Source of the DNA: Microcoleus sp. AS-A8
GTDB lineage: Bacteria; Cyanobacteriota; Cyanobacteriia; Cyanobacteriales; Coleofasciculaceae
Length of the DNA stretch: 64,000 bases
Reading direction: 5' to 3'
Assembly: GCA_039962225.1 (NCBI GenBank)
Contig: JAMPKV010000001.1
Span: 682,001-746,000 of the forward strand
In this document: positions 1-9,700 of the stretch, piece by piece
Position numbering within the stretch: the first letter of the stretch is position 1
Layout of the letters: each line of letters opens with the position of its first letter
Notes under the pieces: model-generated
Seen by the model: the letters and a program-made list of their open reading frames with translations, nothing else
The model's database searches: none
What the model was told of the DNA's origin: nothing
Made by a program: the position numbers and the translations under genes

Positions 1-2226
1 ATAGGGACGAATCGCCGCCTGAGGTAGCTTGTCCTCCTCTACATCCAGGCTATGCAAAACCACACGCGCATCCAGAGCAATGAATCCGTCCGGGGAAGCG
101 AGTAAGGGGTTGATATCAATCTCCTTAATCCACCGTTGTTCAACCACAAGCTGACTAAACTGAACTAGTAATTGCTCCAACATCGCCAAATCCACAGGCG
201 GTCGTCCACGCACGCCTTTGAGAGCCGTGTAGATTTTGGTTTGTTCCATCATCCGCCGTGCCAATGTTGTATTCAGCGGCGGTAACCCCAAAGCTCGGTC
301 TTTAAAAACTTCAACCAACTGCCCACCCGTGCCAAACAGGAGTACAGGCCCAAATTGAGGATCTGGACTACTGCCGAGGATTAGTTCATAGCCCTCCAGC
401 TTCAACATCGGCTGCACCGTCACACCCAAGAAATGCTCAGCGCCAGCTTTCAGAAGTACCGCTGACTCAATCGCCTGATAAGCTTTACGCACATCATCGG
501 CATCCGCCAAGTTGAGCTTCACGCCACCGACATCGGTTTTATGGGTGATGGTTTCGGAATATAGCTTCAAGACCACTGGGTAGCCCATCTCCTGGGCTAA
601 CTGTACCGCCTCCGCTTCAGATTGGGCAATGTGAGTTTCAACCGTGGGAATGCCATAAGCTTTCAGGAGTTGCTTCGATTCAAACTCACTCAGCAGAGTC
701 CGACCCGATGCTCGGATCGATTGTATAATCTCTGTCGCCCGAACTCGGTCTGGAGCCTTGTCATCAGCTCTTCCTTCTAGGACGGGTGTTTCGTAGATAC
801 CCCGCAGGTTATAAGCGTAGCGCCACATGTAGTTGAACACACGGGCGGCGGTATCCGGGAAAGGGAGGGTGAAAATCCTCGCCTCGTTGAGCATTGCTTC
901 CCCCCCTGCCACCTCAGCTCCCCCCATCCAACTCGCAAGGATGGGTTTCGCCGGAAGAGTACTTCCCTGCAACCGTTCCACAAACTGCTTCGCTGTCTGG
1001 ATGGGGTCAGTCATGGCTTGCGGAGTGAGGATGGCGAGGAGTCCATCACTGTCAGGATTTTTCAGGGCAATCTCGCAGGCTTTGGCATAGCGATTGGGGT
1101 CGGCATCCCCTAAAACATCAATAGGGTTACTGTGACTCCAATGGGTTGGCAATAGCTGATTGAGTTCGTCCATGGTTTGGGGTGATAAGGGCGCAAGTTC
1201 ACCCCCTTCCGAAATCAGCGCGTCGGTTGCCAATACCCCAGGGCCACCTGCATTCGTGATAATGGTTAAGCGTTTGCCTTTGGGGCGTGGCGCTTTGGCT
1301 AATACCTCCGCCATGTTAAATAAATCGTCAATCATGTTGACCCGCAATACGCCGCAGCGACGGAACGCGGCTTCTAACACTTCATCACTGCCAGTTAGCG
1401 CCCCCGTATGAGAAGCGGCAGCGGCGGCTGCTGCTTCAGTCCGACCGGCTTTAATCACAATAATCGGTTTCGTGAGCGCCACTTCCCGTGCGGCGGATAA
1501 AAATGACCGCGCATTGCCGATGGATTCCATGTAAATGACAATGCTGTGGGTGGCGGGATCATCGCCCAAGTAATAAATCAGGTCACCCCAGTTAACATCC
1601 AGCATGGAGCCGATGGACATGAAGGCGCTGAAGCCTACATTTTCCCGGAAGCTCCAATCCAAAATCGATGTACACAGAGCGCCACTTTGACTGATGAACC
1701 CCACGTTACCCGGTCGTGCCATCGCATTGGCAAAGGTGGCATTCAGACCGCTGACGGGACTCATCACACCCAGGCAATTGGGGCCAATAATTCGCATTCT
1801 GCCCTGACGTGCCTGTTTAAGAACGTCCTGCTCTAATTGAATTCCTTGTTCTCCGACTTCCTTAAAGCCAGCCGAGATGATAATCGCTCCCTTGACCCCT
1901 GCGGCTACGCATTCGCCAATCACACCAGGCACCGTTGGGGCCGGTGTGACCACGACGGCTAGATCGACGGTTTCAGGCACCGCTGCAATGCTGGGATAAG
2001 CTTTGATTCCCAGAACACTAGGGCGTTTGGGATTAACAGGGAAAACGGTTCCTCCGAAGGGATTGCTAATCAAATTCCATAAGAGAGTACGTCCAACACT
2101 GCCTGCTTTTTCCGTCGCACCAATCACAGCGACGTGCTTGGGGGCAAAGATTGCATCGAGAGGTTGACGTTCATAGCGCAGAACGTCATGAGCTGGATCG
2201 GTAGTTTGCATTAAGGTTTTTGACAT
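1..2226 (-). CDS. Acetate--CoA ligase (ADP-forming) family protein, probably GNAT-fused; 3' part outside window
   Basis: I translated this by hand: an open frame runs from an ATG at 2226 to the window edge (742 codons, no stop). The order is an N-terminal CoA-binding Rossmann domain ([18 protein letters not shown] near residue 30), a succinyl-CoA-ligase-like domain with an SHTGAL motif (His at about residue 273, the position of the phospho-histidine loop in the family), and an ATP-grasp domain (about 500-735). The family makes acyl-CoA from acid and ATP with ADP release; in cyanobacteria this architecture usually ends in a GNAT acetyltransferase domain related to PatZ/Pat, which would lie beyond base 1. 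That fusion is inferred, not seen. Whether the enzyme works as a ligase or mainly as a protein acetyltransferase cannot be decided here. It is transcribed away from its neighbour at 2651. Confidence 0.85.
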   Translation of the reverse strand, partial: MSKTLMQTTDPAHDVLRYERQPLDAIFAPKHVAVIGATEKAGSVGRTLLWNLISNPFGGTVFPVNPKRPSVLGIKAYPSIAAVPETVDLAVVVTPAPTVPGVIGECVAAGVKGAIIISAGFKEVGEQGIQLEQDVLKQARQGRMRIIGPNCLGVMSPVSGLNATFANAMARPGNVGFISQSGALCTSILDWSFRENVGFSAFMSIGSMLDVNWGDLIYYLGDDPATHSIVIYMESIGNARSFLSAAREVALTKPIIVIKAGRTEAAAAAAASHTGALTGSDEVLEAAFRRCGVLRVNMIDDLFNMAEVLAKAPRPKGKRLTIITNAGGPGVLATDALISEGGELAPLSPQTMDELNQLLPTHWSHSNPIDVLGDADPNRYAKACEIALKNPDSDGLLAILTPQAMTDPIQTAKQFVERLQGSTLPAKPILASWMGGAEVAGGEAMLNEARIFTLPFPDTAARVFNYMWRYAYNLRGIYETPVLEGRADDKAPDRVRATEIIQSIRASGRTLLSEFESKQLLKAYGIPTVETHIAQSEAEAVQLAQEMGYPVVLKLYSETITHKTDVGGVKLNLADADDVRKAYQAIESAVLLKAGAEHFLGVTVQPMLKLEGYELILGSSPDPQFGPVLLFGTGGQLVEVFKDRALGLPPLNTTLARRMMEQTKIYTALKGVRGRPPVDLAMLEQLLVQFSQLVVEQRWIKEIDINPLLASPDGFIALDARVVLHSLDVEEDKLPQAAIRPY

Positions 2227-2650
2227 CGTTCATACCTGAACTTGTTTCTCAGTCAGTCGGTAAGGTTCGATTCTGTACCTGCCCTAGTGACGGATCATTG
2301 ATTCTGTGTAGCGCTGTCCTATTTCTAATTTACTCCCAGTTTCTATCCAGGCCAGTAAAAATGCTTACTTCGCCTTGGCAAGAGTAATGGCGCATCATCT
2401 TGGAGAAAACGGCATTTACGCCGTGGACAAGTTAGAGAAGAGGATCGCAAAAGTCAGGACTGGAGCTTGAGTGATCAGGTAAAATCAGGCGAATTTGCCC
2501 AGTTAAACCTAGAATTATCAACAAAGGTTTACCACCGGACGATGTCCCCCTCCGCTATCACAGTAGCTTTGAGCTACCCGATTCCCTCCTCGCTCTCATC
2601 TCCGGTTGTTCCACAATCCTCAATCCCTAGCCTATTGTCACTAAGACTCT
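2227..2650. other. Intergenic, divergent promoter region
   Basis: This stretch separates two divergent genes and must hold promoters for both. I see no convincing small gene, RNA or repeat. The + frame open from 2467 has no good ribosome-binding site and is of unlikely composition. Confidence 0.5.
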
Positions 2651-3028
2651 ATGACGACCGTTACTTCTCAACAAATTGCCCAGTTTCGCACTGAGTTAGC
2701 CAATAATCCCGAAGCCATGAAAGCACTGGATGCGATTGAAGATTGCGAGGGAGATTTAGAAGATGCTGCGATCGCGTTAGCCATCCGCGCCGGACAGCAA
2801 CCCCAAAGAGATAATGCCGAGTGGTTAGACGCTTTAGCTCGGAAATGCCGTGCTGTGATTTGCCAGAAGGAATTTCGCGGCGACTTGCTCAATGGCTCTT
2901 ATGCACCGATGATTCGATACTTAACAGAGACACCTCTGCTACCGTCAATCCTGGCAACGCCTGTGCTGATGTATGTTGTTAGCCAAGACATCAACGATTT
3001 TTGTGAACCGTTGGATTCTCAATTCTGA
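2651..3028 (+). CDS. Conserved cyanobacterial hypothetical protein, 125 aa
   Basis: Small acidic, soluble, helix-rich protein without signal peptide or membrane segment. The N-terminal third carries a strongly acidic stretch (DAIEDCEGDLEDAA, about residues 26-39). It looks like a conserved cyanobacterial protein of unknown function; I recognise no catalytic motif. The ATG at 2651 begins the acceptable polypeptide MTTVTSQQIAQF; no strong Shine-Dalgarno precedes it. It stands alone, with about 730 bases before the next gene and a possible terminator at 3321-3378. No function is assigned. Confidence 0.7.
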   Translation: MTTVTSQQIAQFRTELANNPEAMKALDAIEDCEGDLEDAAIALAIRAGQQPQRDNAEWLDALARKCRAVICQKEFRGDLLNGSYAPMIRYLTETPLLPSILATPVLMYVVSQDINDFCEPLDSQF

Positions 3029-3760
3029 ATTTCTTCGCTGTCACGATACTTTTGTAGGGAAAGGAACAGAATTTCTCGACTCAAATCCAGGACAGCAAAT
3101 CCACCTCCCTTCCCGGAATTCAGTGTATTTTGCTACATTTTTACCTGATCCCTCCCTAATTCTTAAAGTTCAGCCATTTGGCCCAAATTTTTCCGCCATT
3201 TCTCAGAGGTCTTTTTACACAGACTCTTCGTATTATTGATCAGCTAGATAGCCTTTGACTCAGTAACGCTAATCTATCTCATCTATTTAGTTGATCAATT
3301 CAATACTTGCCAGTCAAATCATGACACGGAGACAGCGATGTGATGCCGTATAGCTTCGCCGCCGTCGTGTCATTTTTTAGTGGCCAAAATTAATTCCGGC
3401 TCAAGGGAGAAAAGGTTTGGTTCGATTCAAAATAGAAAATCCTAAACCCCTAGAATGCCTTTACAAATACTTGATAAATGGCTGGGTTTAAACAGAGACG
3501 AAACGTTAGCTAGATTCAGCCATCCAGCCATATCCTGAGGTTCAAAGCTAAGAGGGGCAATATAAAACTTCGGTAAATAGCGCCGCTGAAGCTAGACAAG
3601 CTATAGGGAGACTATGCCAATATCTACACAAGAACTTAGGCAATGAAATTCCAGAGTAGCAACTAAGGCACCAGTCGAAGATTTGCCATAACCAATGTTT
3701 GTTGTTTCTCCTAACACTCAAAAAACTATGTCGGACCTAAAAATTTTGAGCAAAAAGAAT
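3029..3760. other. Intergenic region with imperfect inverted repeats
   Basis: No gene is supported in these 730 bases. They hold an imperfect inverted repeat (arms 3235-3250 and 3284-3299, both built on TTGATCA) and a terminator-like hairpin at 3321-3378. The rest is AT-rich and holds the promoter of the gene at 3761. Confidence 0.45.
3321..3378 (+). terminator. Terminator-like hairpin
   Basis: Arms ATGACACG (3321-3328) and CGTGTCAT (3366-3373) pair exactly and are followed by a T run. The loop is long (37 nt) but partly self-complementary. It is placed to end transcripts from the gene at 2651. Confidence 0.4.
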
Positions 3761-4267
3761 ATGGCAACGTTCTACTATTTTGCTTATGGCTCCTGCATGT
3801 GTCCGGTAGACCTCAAGCGCTCACTGGGCGAGAACACACATGATTATGTAGTGGGTCCTGCAACCCTCAAAGGCTATCGACTGGGTTTCTATTGCTACTG
3901 TGAAAAGCGCGATTGTGGTGTACTCGATGTTGTCGAAGACCCCAATAGCTCTGTGGAAGGAGTTCTCTATCAGTTGCCTTGGCGACAAAGTATTAATCTA
4001 GATCGGCGCGAATGTGTCCACGAAGGTCGATATAAGCACGAAATGATTGAGGTCGTATGCCAAGGTCAACTTTACAAAACTGTTCGTACCTACGTGGTGA
4101 TTGACAAACTCTCGGAAGAAGTTGCTCCGGGCGATTGGTACTTCAACGTTGTTCTCCGGGGGGCGGTTACCTCTGGACTGCCAGAGCAATATTGCTGGAA
4201 GTTGTTTAACCACATGCACCAGCTACAACAGCAGCAATTGGGAAGCCGGAGGTTGCAAGCCGCTTAA
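3761..4267 (+). CDS. Gamma-glutamylcyclotransferase-like protein
   Basis: A 168-residue protein with the GGCT/AIG2-like fold signature YFAYGSCM directly after the start, which corresponds to the YGSN substrate-binding loop. An LDRREC segment near residue 78 matches the region carrying the catalytic Glu in human GGCT. The family cleaves gamma-glutamyl compounds to 5-oxoproline and the free amine. I chose the ATG at 3761 because the fold begins there; the upstream in-frame ATG at 3695 would add 22 unlikely residues. It lies 142 bp before a cysteine desulfurase-like gene on the same strand. Substrate unknown; glutathione or gamma-Glu-Cys turnover is an inference. Confidence 0.75.
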   Translation: MATFYYFAYGSCMCPVDLKRSLGENTHDYVVGPATLKGYRLGFYCYCEKRDCGVLDVVEDPNSSVEGVLYQLPWRQSINLDRRECVHEGRYKHEMIEVVCQGQLYKTVRTYVVIDKLSEEVAPGDWYFNVVLRGAVTSGLPEQYCWKLFNHMHQLQQQQLGSRRLQAA

Positions 4268-4409
4268 TCAGTTCTTGAACTGTAGTGTAGGCAGTTCTAG
4301 CCTTGTGCCTCTGTCCCAATCGCACAAACTGCCTTTAGAATCGCTGACCGTTTTCTCATAAGATTGACCGTCTTTCATTTACCCAAGAAAAACGACCAAG
4401 GAGTATTCA

Positions 4410-5912
4410 ATGCAGTTAATCCAGAGACAGGACATCAAGGCTATCGAACCCAAAAGCGAGGCTTTTCAATGCCCAGAAGTGCTAGGTGCGAACCACTTTG
4501 TTTCTCTGCTCGATGGTCGCCATATTACTCAAATCTTCTTGGATAATGGAGCCAGCACCAAACCCTTCCGAGTGGTTAGCGATTTTATCCGAGACATTGA
4601 ACCCTACTACTCCAACATTCATCGCGGTACCGGTTTTGACTCCCATTTTTGTACAGAGCGCTACGAACAGGCACGGCGCATTGTGGGAGAGTTTGTCGGT
4701 TGGGATTGTGAGCGGGATGTGGTTATCCCTGTGCGTAACACCACTGAAGGAATGAACCTTCTGGCGAACACCATCTCCTTTGCTCCTGGCGATCGCGTCC
4801 TCACCACAATCCTCGAACACCACAGCAGCGACCTCCCCTGGCGTAACAAAGCCAAGGTGGAACACCTCCCCATCAACGCTGAGGGACAAATTGACCTCCA
4901 AGAGCTAGAACGCCGCTTAGACCCCGCCAAGGGCAGAGTCCGGGTTGTGACGATGACCGGTGCCTCCAACATCCTCGGCTCCGTGCTGCCAATCCACGAA
5001 ATTGCCGCCTTAGCTCACAAGTATGGAGCCTTAATGGTTGTGGATGGTGCTCAGTTGGTGCCTCACCGCCGCGTGAACATGAGACCCCATACCGATCCAG
5101 GTCACATTGACTTCCTGGTGTTCAGTGGTCACAAAATGAACGCTCCTGGAGGAGTCGGAGCCGTTGTCGGACGGCGCGATATCTTCGCCGCCGCTGCACC
5201 CTACCAACCCGGTGGTGGAACTGTGGCTTCAGTCAGTACTAACACCGTTACTTGGGCTGCGCCCCCGGATCGCAATGAGGCAGGAACGCCCAACATCTTA
5301 GGAATGTTAGCGCTAGCGCGCACCGTTCAGGTACTCGAAGCGGTGGGGATGGATAAAGTAGAGGCTCACGAGCGTCATCTCACCTCTGTCCTCTTAGAAA
5401 AGCTGTCTCACATTCCCCAAGTTAAAATCTTAGGCTCCCGCGACCCCAATGGGACAGACAAGCGCGTGGGCGTTGTCACCTTTACCGTCGATGGAGTTCC
5501 TCATGGTTTAGTGGCTGCCATTCTCTCCTACGAGTGGGGCATTGCAGTACGCAATGGTTGCTTCTGCGCCCAACCCCTAATGAAGCGCCTTCTGGGAGTA
5601 GAAGAAACTTGCTCCTGTCCTTCGGAAGAAGACACAACAGTACGGGGCGATCGCCACAATGTTCCAGGGGCTGTCCGCGCCAGTCTGGGAATCCACAACA
5701 CGGAACAGGAAATGGAAACTCTGGTAGAAGCCGTTTCCCGCATTGCCCAGAAGCAGTGGCAGGGCGACTACGAGCAAGATGCCAATACAGGCGATTATTT
5801 GCCTCGCGGTTTCCGCTTCGACTTCTCTGATCTGCCGGGTTTTGACACAGAGCCAACGACTAACAGCTCCACGGGTGAGCGGCACTTAAAAGTCGTCCAT
5901 GGCCTGCTGTAG
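4410..5912 (+). CDS. Class V aminotransferase / cysteine desulfurase-like PLP enzyme
   Basis: A 500-residue PLP-dependent enzyme, longer than typical SufS/NifS (about 400). Seen in order: the LDNGASTKP entry motif (about residue 45), VDGAQLVPH (PLP-binding Asp), FSGHKMNAPGG with the Schiff-base lysine (about residue 248), and RNGCFCAQPLM where desulfurases keep a catalytic cysteine. A roughly 30-residue insert after that (SCPSEEDTTVRG) and a C-terminal extension set it apart from canonical SufS. The Shine-Dalgarno AAGGAG lies 7 nt before the ATG. It may release sulfur or a beta-substituent from cysteine or a related amino acid; the exact reaction is unresolved. It follows a gamma-glutamylcyclotransferase-like gene and ends before a strong hairpin. 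Confidence 0.8.
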   Translation: MQLIQRQDIKAIEPKSEAFQCPEVLGANHFVSLLDGRHITQIFLDNGASTKPFRVVSDFIRDIEPYYSNIHRGTGFDSHFCTERYEQARRIVGEFVGWDCERDVVIPVRNTTEGMNLLANTISFAPGDRVLTTILEHHSSDLPWRNKAKVEHLPINAEGQIDLQELERRLDPAKGRVRVVTMTGASNILGSVLPIHEIAALAHKYGALMVVDGAQLVPHRRVNMRPHTDPGHIDFLVFSGHKMNAPGGVGAVVGRRDIFAAAAPYQPGGGTVASVSTNTVTWAAPPDRNEAGTPNILGMLALARTVQVLEAVGMDKVEAHERHLTSVLLEKLSHIPQVKILGSRDPNGTDKRVGVVTFTVDGVPHGLVAAILSYEWGIAVRNGCFCAQPLMKRLLGVEETCSCPSEEDTTVRGDRHNVPGAVRASLGIHNTEQEMETLVEAVSRIAQKQWQGDYEQDANTGDYLPRGFRFDFSDLPGFDTEPTTNSSTGERHLKVVHGLL

Positions 5913-5995
5913 GTTACAGTGGCTGGCAACGGGGCGTTATTGACAACTCTTGGGGCTAACGCCAGCCTAATTCTGTATTAATTCTTGGGTAAGGT

Positions 5996-6056
5996 GCATC
6001 CCTAAATAGGTCATGCGAGAGAGGGATTAAAGGCATGACTTATTAGGGATGCTTTC
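5996..6056 (+). terminator. Long-stem hairpin terminator
   Basis: Arms at 5996-6016 and 6033-6052 (both containing GCATCCCTAA or its complement, ending at GTCATGC) form a nearly perfect 20-bp stem, followed by TTTCTT. It is placed to terminate the aminotransferase transcript and also stands between it and the convergent YidD-like gene. Confidence 0.65.
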
Positions 6057-6204
6057 TTGGTGTTAATGAAAAGTCATGGTCGGCTAATTTGATAGGCTCA
6101 CAGCTCTATCTGGCTATTGCGATAAAAACTAATAGAACATTAATTTTTACCTTTCCCTCATCAGCTCCGTCGTGTTTTAACAGCGAGGGTAGGATTAGAG
6201 TCAT

Positions 6205-6495
6205 TCATATCGGTAAACAGCAGGGAACTATGATACACCCTGAACTCGCGTTGGTTGTTTTAAGCGTTTGACTCGCTGCAACACAAGCCTTGAAACGTTG
6301 ACGGGAGAGTTGAATCGCGGACATCAAACTCTCCTCACCCAGCAAGCGCTTAATGTACATCGAACAAGACTCGCCATTGTTTAAAAGGCGATGGGGACAA
6401 GAAAAGCCCTTGCGAGGAGAAATATAAGTCTGATACAGGGAGATAGAGTCTATCGCCAATTTTTGGGCTAGAGGTTCAACGCTACTACTAATCAC
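6205..6495 (-). CDS. yidD: YidD-like membrane protein insertion efficiency factor
   Basis: A 96-residue protein whose core, SLYQTYISPRKGFSCPHRL followed by GESCSMYIKRLL, matches the YidD family (DUF37): a Tyr-rich helix, the ISP turn and two conserved Cys positions. YidD assists YidC-dependent insertion of inner-membrane proteins and binds membranes by an amphipathic helix. The normal pairing with rnpA/yidC is absent here, as is common for extra cyanobacterial copies. The C-terminal tail (CCLPI) is ordinary. The preceding region (6496-6771) is AT-rich promoter sequence shared with the divergent kinase gene. Confidence 0.7.
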   Translation of the reverse strand: MISSSVEPLAQKLAIDSISLYQTYISPRKGFSCPHRLLNNGESCSMYIKRLLGEESLMSAIQLSRQRFKACVAASQTLKTTNASSGCIIVPCCLPI

Positions 6496-6652
6496 GCAGT
6501 TTTTTTGAAAAACGTTACCGTGACGTTATATCCCAAAAAAAATTCTGCCATCTCTATCCAAAGGATTATTTATCTTTGCCAAGCGGCTTTAGTACAGTCG
6601 CTTCTTTTTGACCACCGTATTTCTTCTAGAAATTAGGAGACGAGCCATCGCC

Positions 6653-6671
6653 AAAATCCGTGAAAATACGG
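6653..6671. promoter_or_regulatory. AAAATCCGTNAAAATACGG motif, copy 1
   Basis: A 19-base element with a G at the variable position, containing the dyad CCGT...ACGG. It recurs with one mismatch at 11709-11727 upstream of the second kinase. It lies 101 bp before the kinase start at 6772. A regulator-binding site is inferred; I cannot name the regulator. Confidence 0.4.
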
Positions 6672-6682
6672 TCTTGCAAACC

Positions 6683-6737
6683 ATTGACCTTTGTGTAAAG
6701 TCAACACATCTGTTGTGCTCAACACAATTGACCTTTG
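6683..6737. promoter_or_regulatory. Direct repeats ATTGACCTTTG and TCAACACA upstream of kinase
   Basis: ATTGACCTTTG occurs at 6683-6693 and 6727-6737, and TCAACACA at 6701-6708 and 6719-6726 with TGTTGTG between them. The cluster ends 34 bp before the kinase start, where operator or promoter elements would sit. Confidence 0.35.
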
Positions 6738-6771
6738 ACAAAACGAAGTTCTGATCAGGGAAAGGTGAAAT

Positions 6772-9700
6772 ATGGTTTTTAGTTCAATCTCGTTTTTTGT
6801 TTATGGACACACGGATTTAGAGGTAGCTTCTATGCTCCACAAGATGTGCGTCCTCTGGAATCCCAAGCTCGTGGGGATGCCACTCACATCAGACTTACTC
6901 ATAGACCTAGCTTACTATTCAATTGCGCTCATCCTGGTCTATTGGGTTTGCCAGCGACAAAACTTTCTGTTCAACGCACAACTGGAAGCGGCTAATCGAA
7001 AACTAGAAAGCGAAATTGCTCAACGTCAGCAAGCCGAAAAGGAATTAACACAATACCGCCGCCATCTTGAGGAATTTGTAGAAGAGCGTACAGCAGAATT
7101 AACCAAAGCCAATGAATATTTACAGCAGGAGATTGCTGAACGCCAAAGAGCTGAGGAAGCTCAACAAAAAGCTGAAGCGAATTACCGTAGCATCTTTGAA
7201 AATGCTATAGAGGGCATTTTTCAAACTACACCGGATGGGCACTATATTAGTGCTAATCCAGCATTAGCCCAAATCTATGGTTACTCCTCTCCTGAACAAT
7301 TAGTATCGTCGATCACGGACATTGCAAGGCAAATTTATGTTGAGCCGGAGACTCGCAGCGAATTTATTCGCTTGATGGAGACCCATGACACAGTATCGAG
7401 GTTTGAAAAAAAGGTTTATTGTCGAGACGGCAGCATCATTTGGACTTTAGAAAATGCCCGTGCTGTTCGCGATGCTCAGGGAACGTTACTATACTACGAA
7501 GGCTCCGTCGAAAACATTACCGATCGCAAGTTGTCAGAGGAGCGCCTACGTTTGTTGGAGTCGGTTGTTGTCAACGCGAACGACGCGATTATTATTACGG
7601 ATACGGAGCCAATCAATCTACCAGGCCCTTGTATCGTATATGTCAACGAAGCCTTTACTCGCATGACGGGCTACCAGCCCCAAGAGGTGATTGGCAAGAC
7701 ACCACGTATCCTTCAAGGCCCCAACACAGATCGCTCTCAGCTTGATTGTATTCACACGGCACTTTCCCAGCGAAAACCGGTCAGAATTGAGCTGATCAAC
7801 TACCGCAAGGATGGCTCTGAGTTCTGGGTGGAGCTAAATATTGTACCGATTGCCAATGAGCGGGGTTGTTTTACCCATTGGGTTTCCGTTCAGCGCGATA
7901 TTACCGAACGTAAGCAAATCGAAGCTGCACTAAGGGAAAGTGAGGAGAAATATCGCTCTGTAATTGACAATGTTACAGAAGTCATTTTTCAAACCGACGC
8001 CACTGGTTTGTGGACATTTCTCAATCCGGCTTGGACAGAAATTACTGGCTTCTCGATAGTAGAGAGCCTTGGCACTAATTTTATTGAGTATATCCATTCT
8101 GAAGATCGCCAACGGAATATTGAACTCTTTCAACCCCTAATTGAGCGTAAAAAAGAGTTTTGTCGGCATGAAGTTAGATATCTCACTAAAGATGGTGGCT
8201 TTCGTTGGATCGAAGTTCATGCTCAATTAACCTTAGATTCTGATCACACCATTACTGGCACCTCTGGCACCCTAAGAGATATTACTAATAACAAATGGGC
8301 AGAGACACAGTTACAAGAGAGTGAAATAAAGCTGCGTCAAGTGATTGATTTAGTACCCCATTTGATTTTTGCTAAAAACAAAAACGGACAATTTATTCTT
8401 GCCAACAAAGCGCTGGCAGACGCTTACGGTACTTCAGTCGAGGAATTACTGACGCACAAGGATGAAGACTTTGCCCAATCCCCTGAAGAAGCTCACCAGT
8501 TTCGAGAAGCGGACTTGCATGTCATCCAAAGCGGACAGCCCAAACATATTCCTGAAGAATTCCTGACGGATGATCAAGGGCATATTCGGATTATTCAAAC
8601 TACAAAAATCCCCTTTTTTGTCGCGGGTTCTCAAGAGGTCGCTGTCCTAGGTGTATCCATTGATATTACTGAACGCAAGCAGGCAGAACTTGCTTTGCAG
8701 CAGCAATTTCAGGGAGCCTTACTGCTTAAGCAAATTACTCAAAAAATTCGTCAAAGCTTAGATAGCCAAGAAATTTTTCAGACAACCGCCACTCAAATCA
8801 GTCAGGCATTTGGCGTGAATCGCTGTATACTTCGGACTTATATTGCCGACCCTTCCCCAGAAATTCCTGCCGTCGCTGAGTACTTAGAACCTGCATATAG
8901 ATCGGGTCTTAATGTGAAAATTCCGATTGCTGGCACCCCCTATTTTGAAGAATTGCTACTACGAGACCGCGCACTTCCGGTTTATGATATCTGCGCCGAT
9001 CCAAGGTTGCAAGCCGTTGTTCCTACCTATTGTCAACTAGAAGTAAAATCTATGCTGGCCATTCGTACCTCCTATCAGGGGCAACCGAATGGTGCTATTT
9101 CAATCCATCAGTGCGACTCTTACCGCTACTGGAGTGAAGAGGAAATCAAGTTACTTGAAGCTGTTGCTGACCAAGTGGGAATTGCTTTAGCTCAGGCGAA
9201 TCTCCTACAGCAAGAAACTCGCCAACGAGAACAATTAACCCAACAAAATATTGCCTTAGAGCAAGCCAGACGAACTGCCGAAGCAGCTACTCAGGCAAAA
9301 AGCGAATTTTTGGCAATCATGAGCCACGAGATTCGCACACCGATGAATGCCGTAATTGGCATGACCGGATTGTTACTCGATACAGAACTGACGCCTCAGC
9401 AACGCAACTTTGCCGAAACCATCCGCAGTAGTGGTGATGCTTTACTCACCATCATTAACGATATTCTGGACTTTTCTAAAATCGAATCCGGCAAGCTGGA
9501 TTTGGAGGAACAACCTTTCGACATCAGAACCTGTATTGAGGAATCCCTCGACTTAGTAACAGCTAACGCCGCTGAGAAAAATCTAGAATTAGCCTATTTG
9601 CTCGACCCCAGCACTCCGCACACGAGTATTGGAGATGTCACCCGACTGCGCCAAATTTTAGTAAATTTACTTTCTAATGCTGTGAAGTTTACCCAGGCTG

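Noticed and set aside
2240-2290. Sequence with GGTTCGATTC like a tRNA T-loop
   Set aside because: No acceptor stem, anticodon arm or D arm can be drawn around it.
4482-4901. Long minus frame antisense to the aminotransferase
   Set aside because: Shadow of a strongly conserved coding frame; no RBS or protein-like composition.
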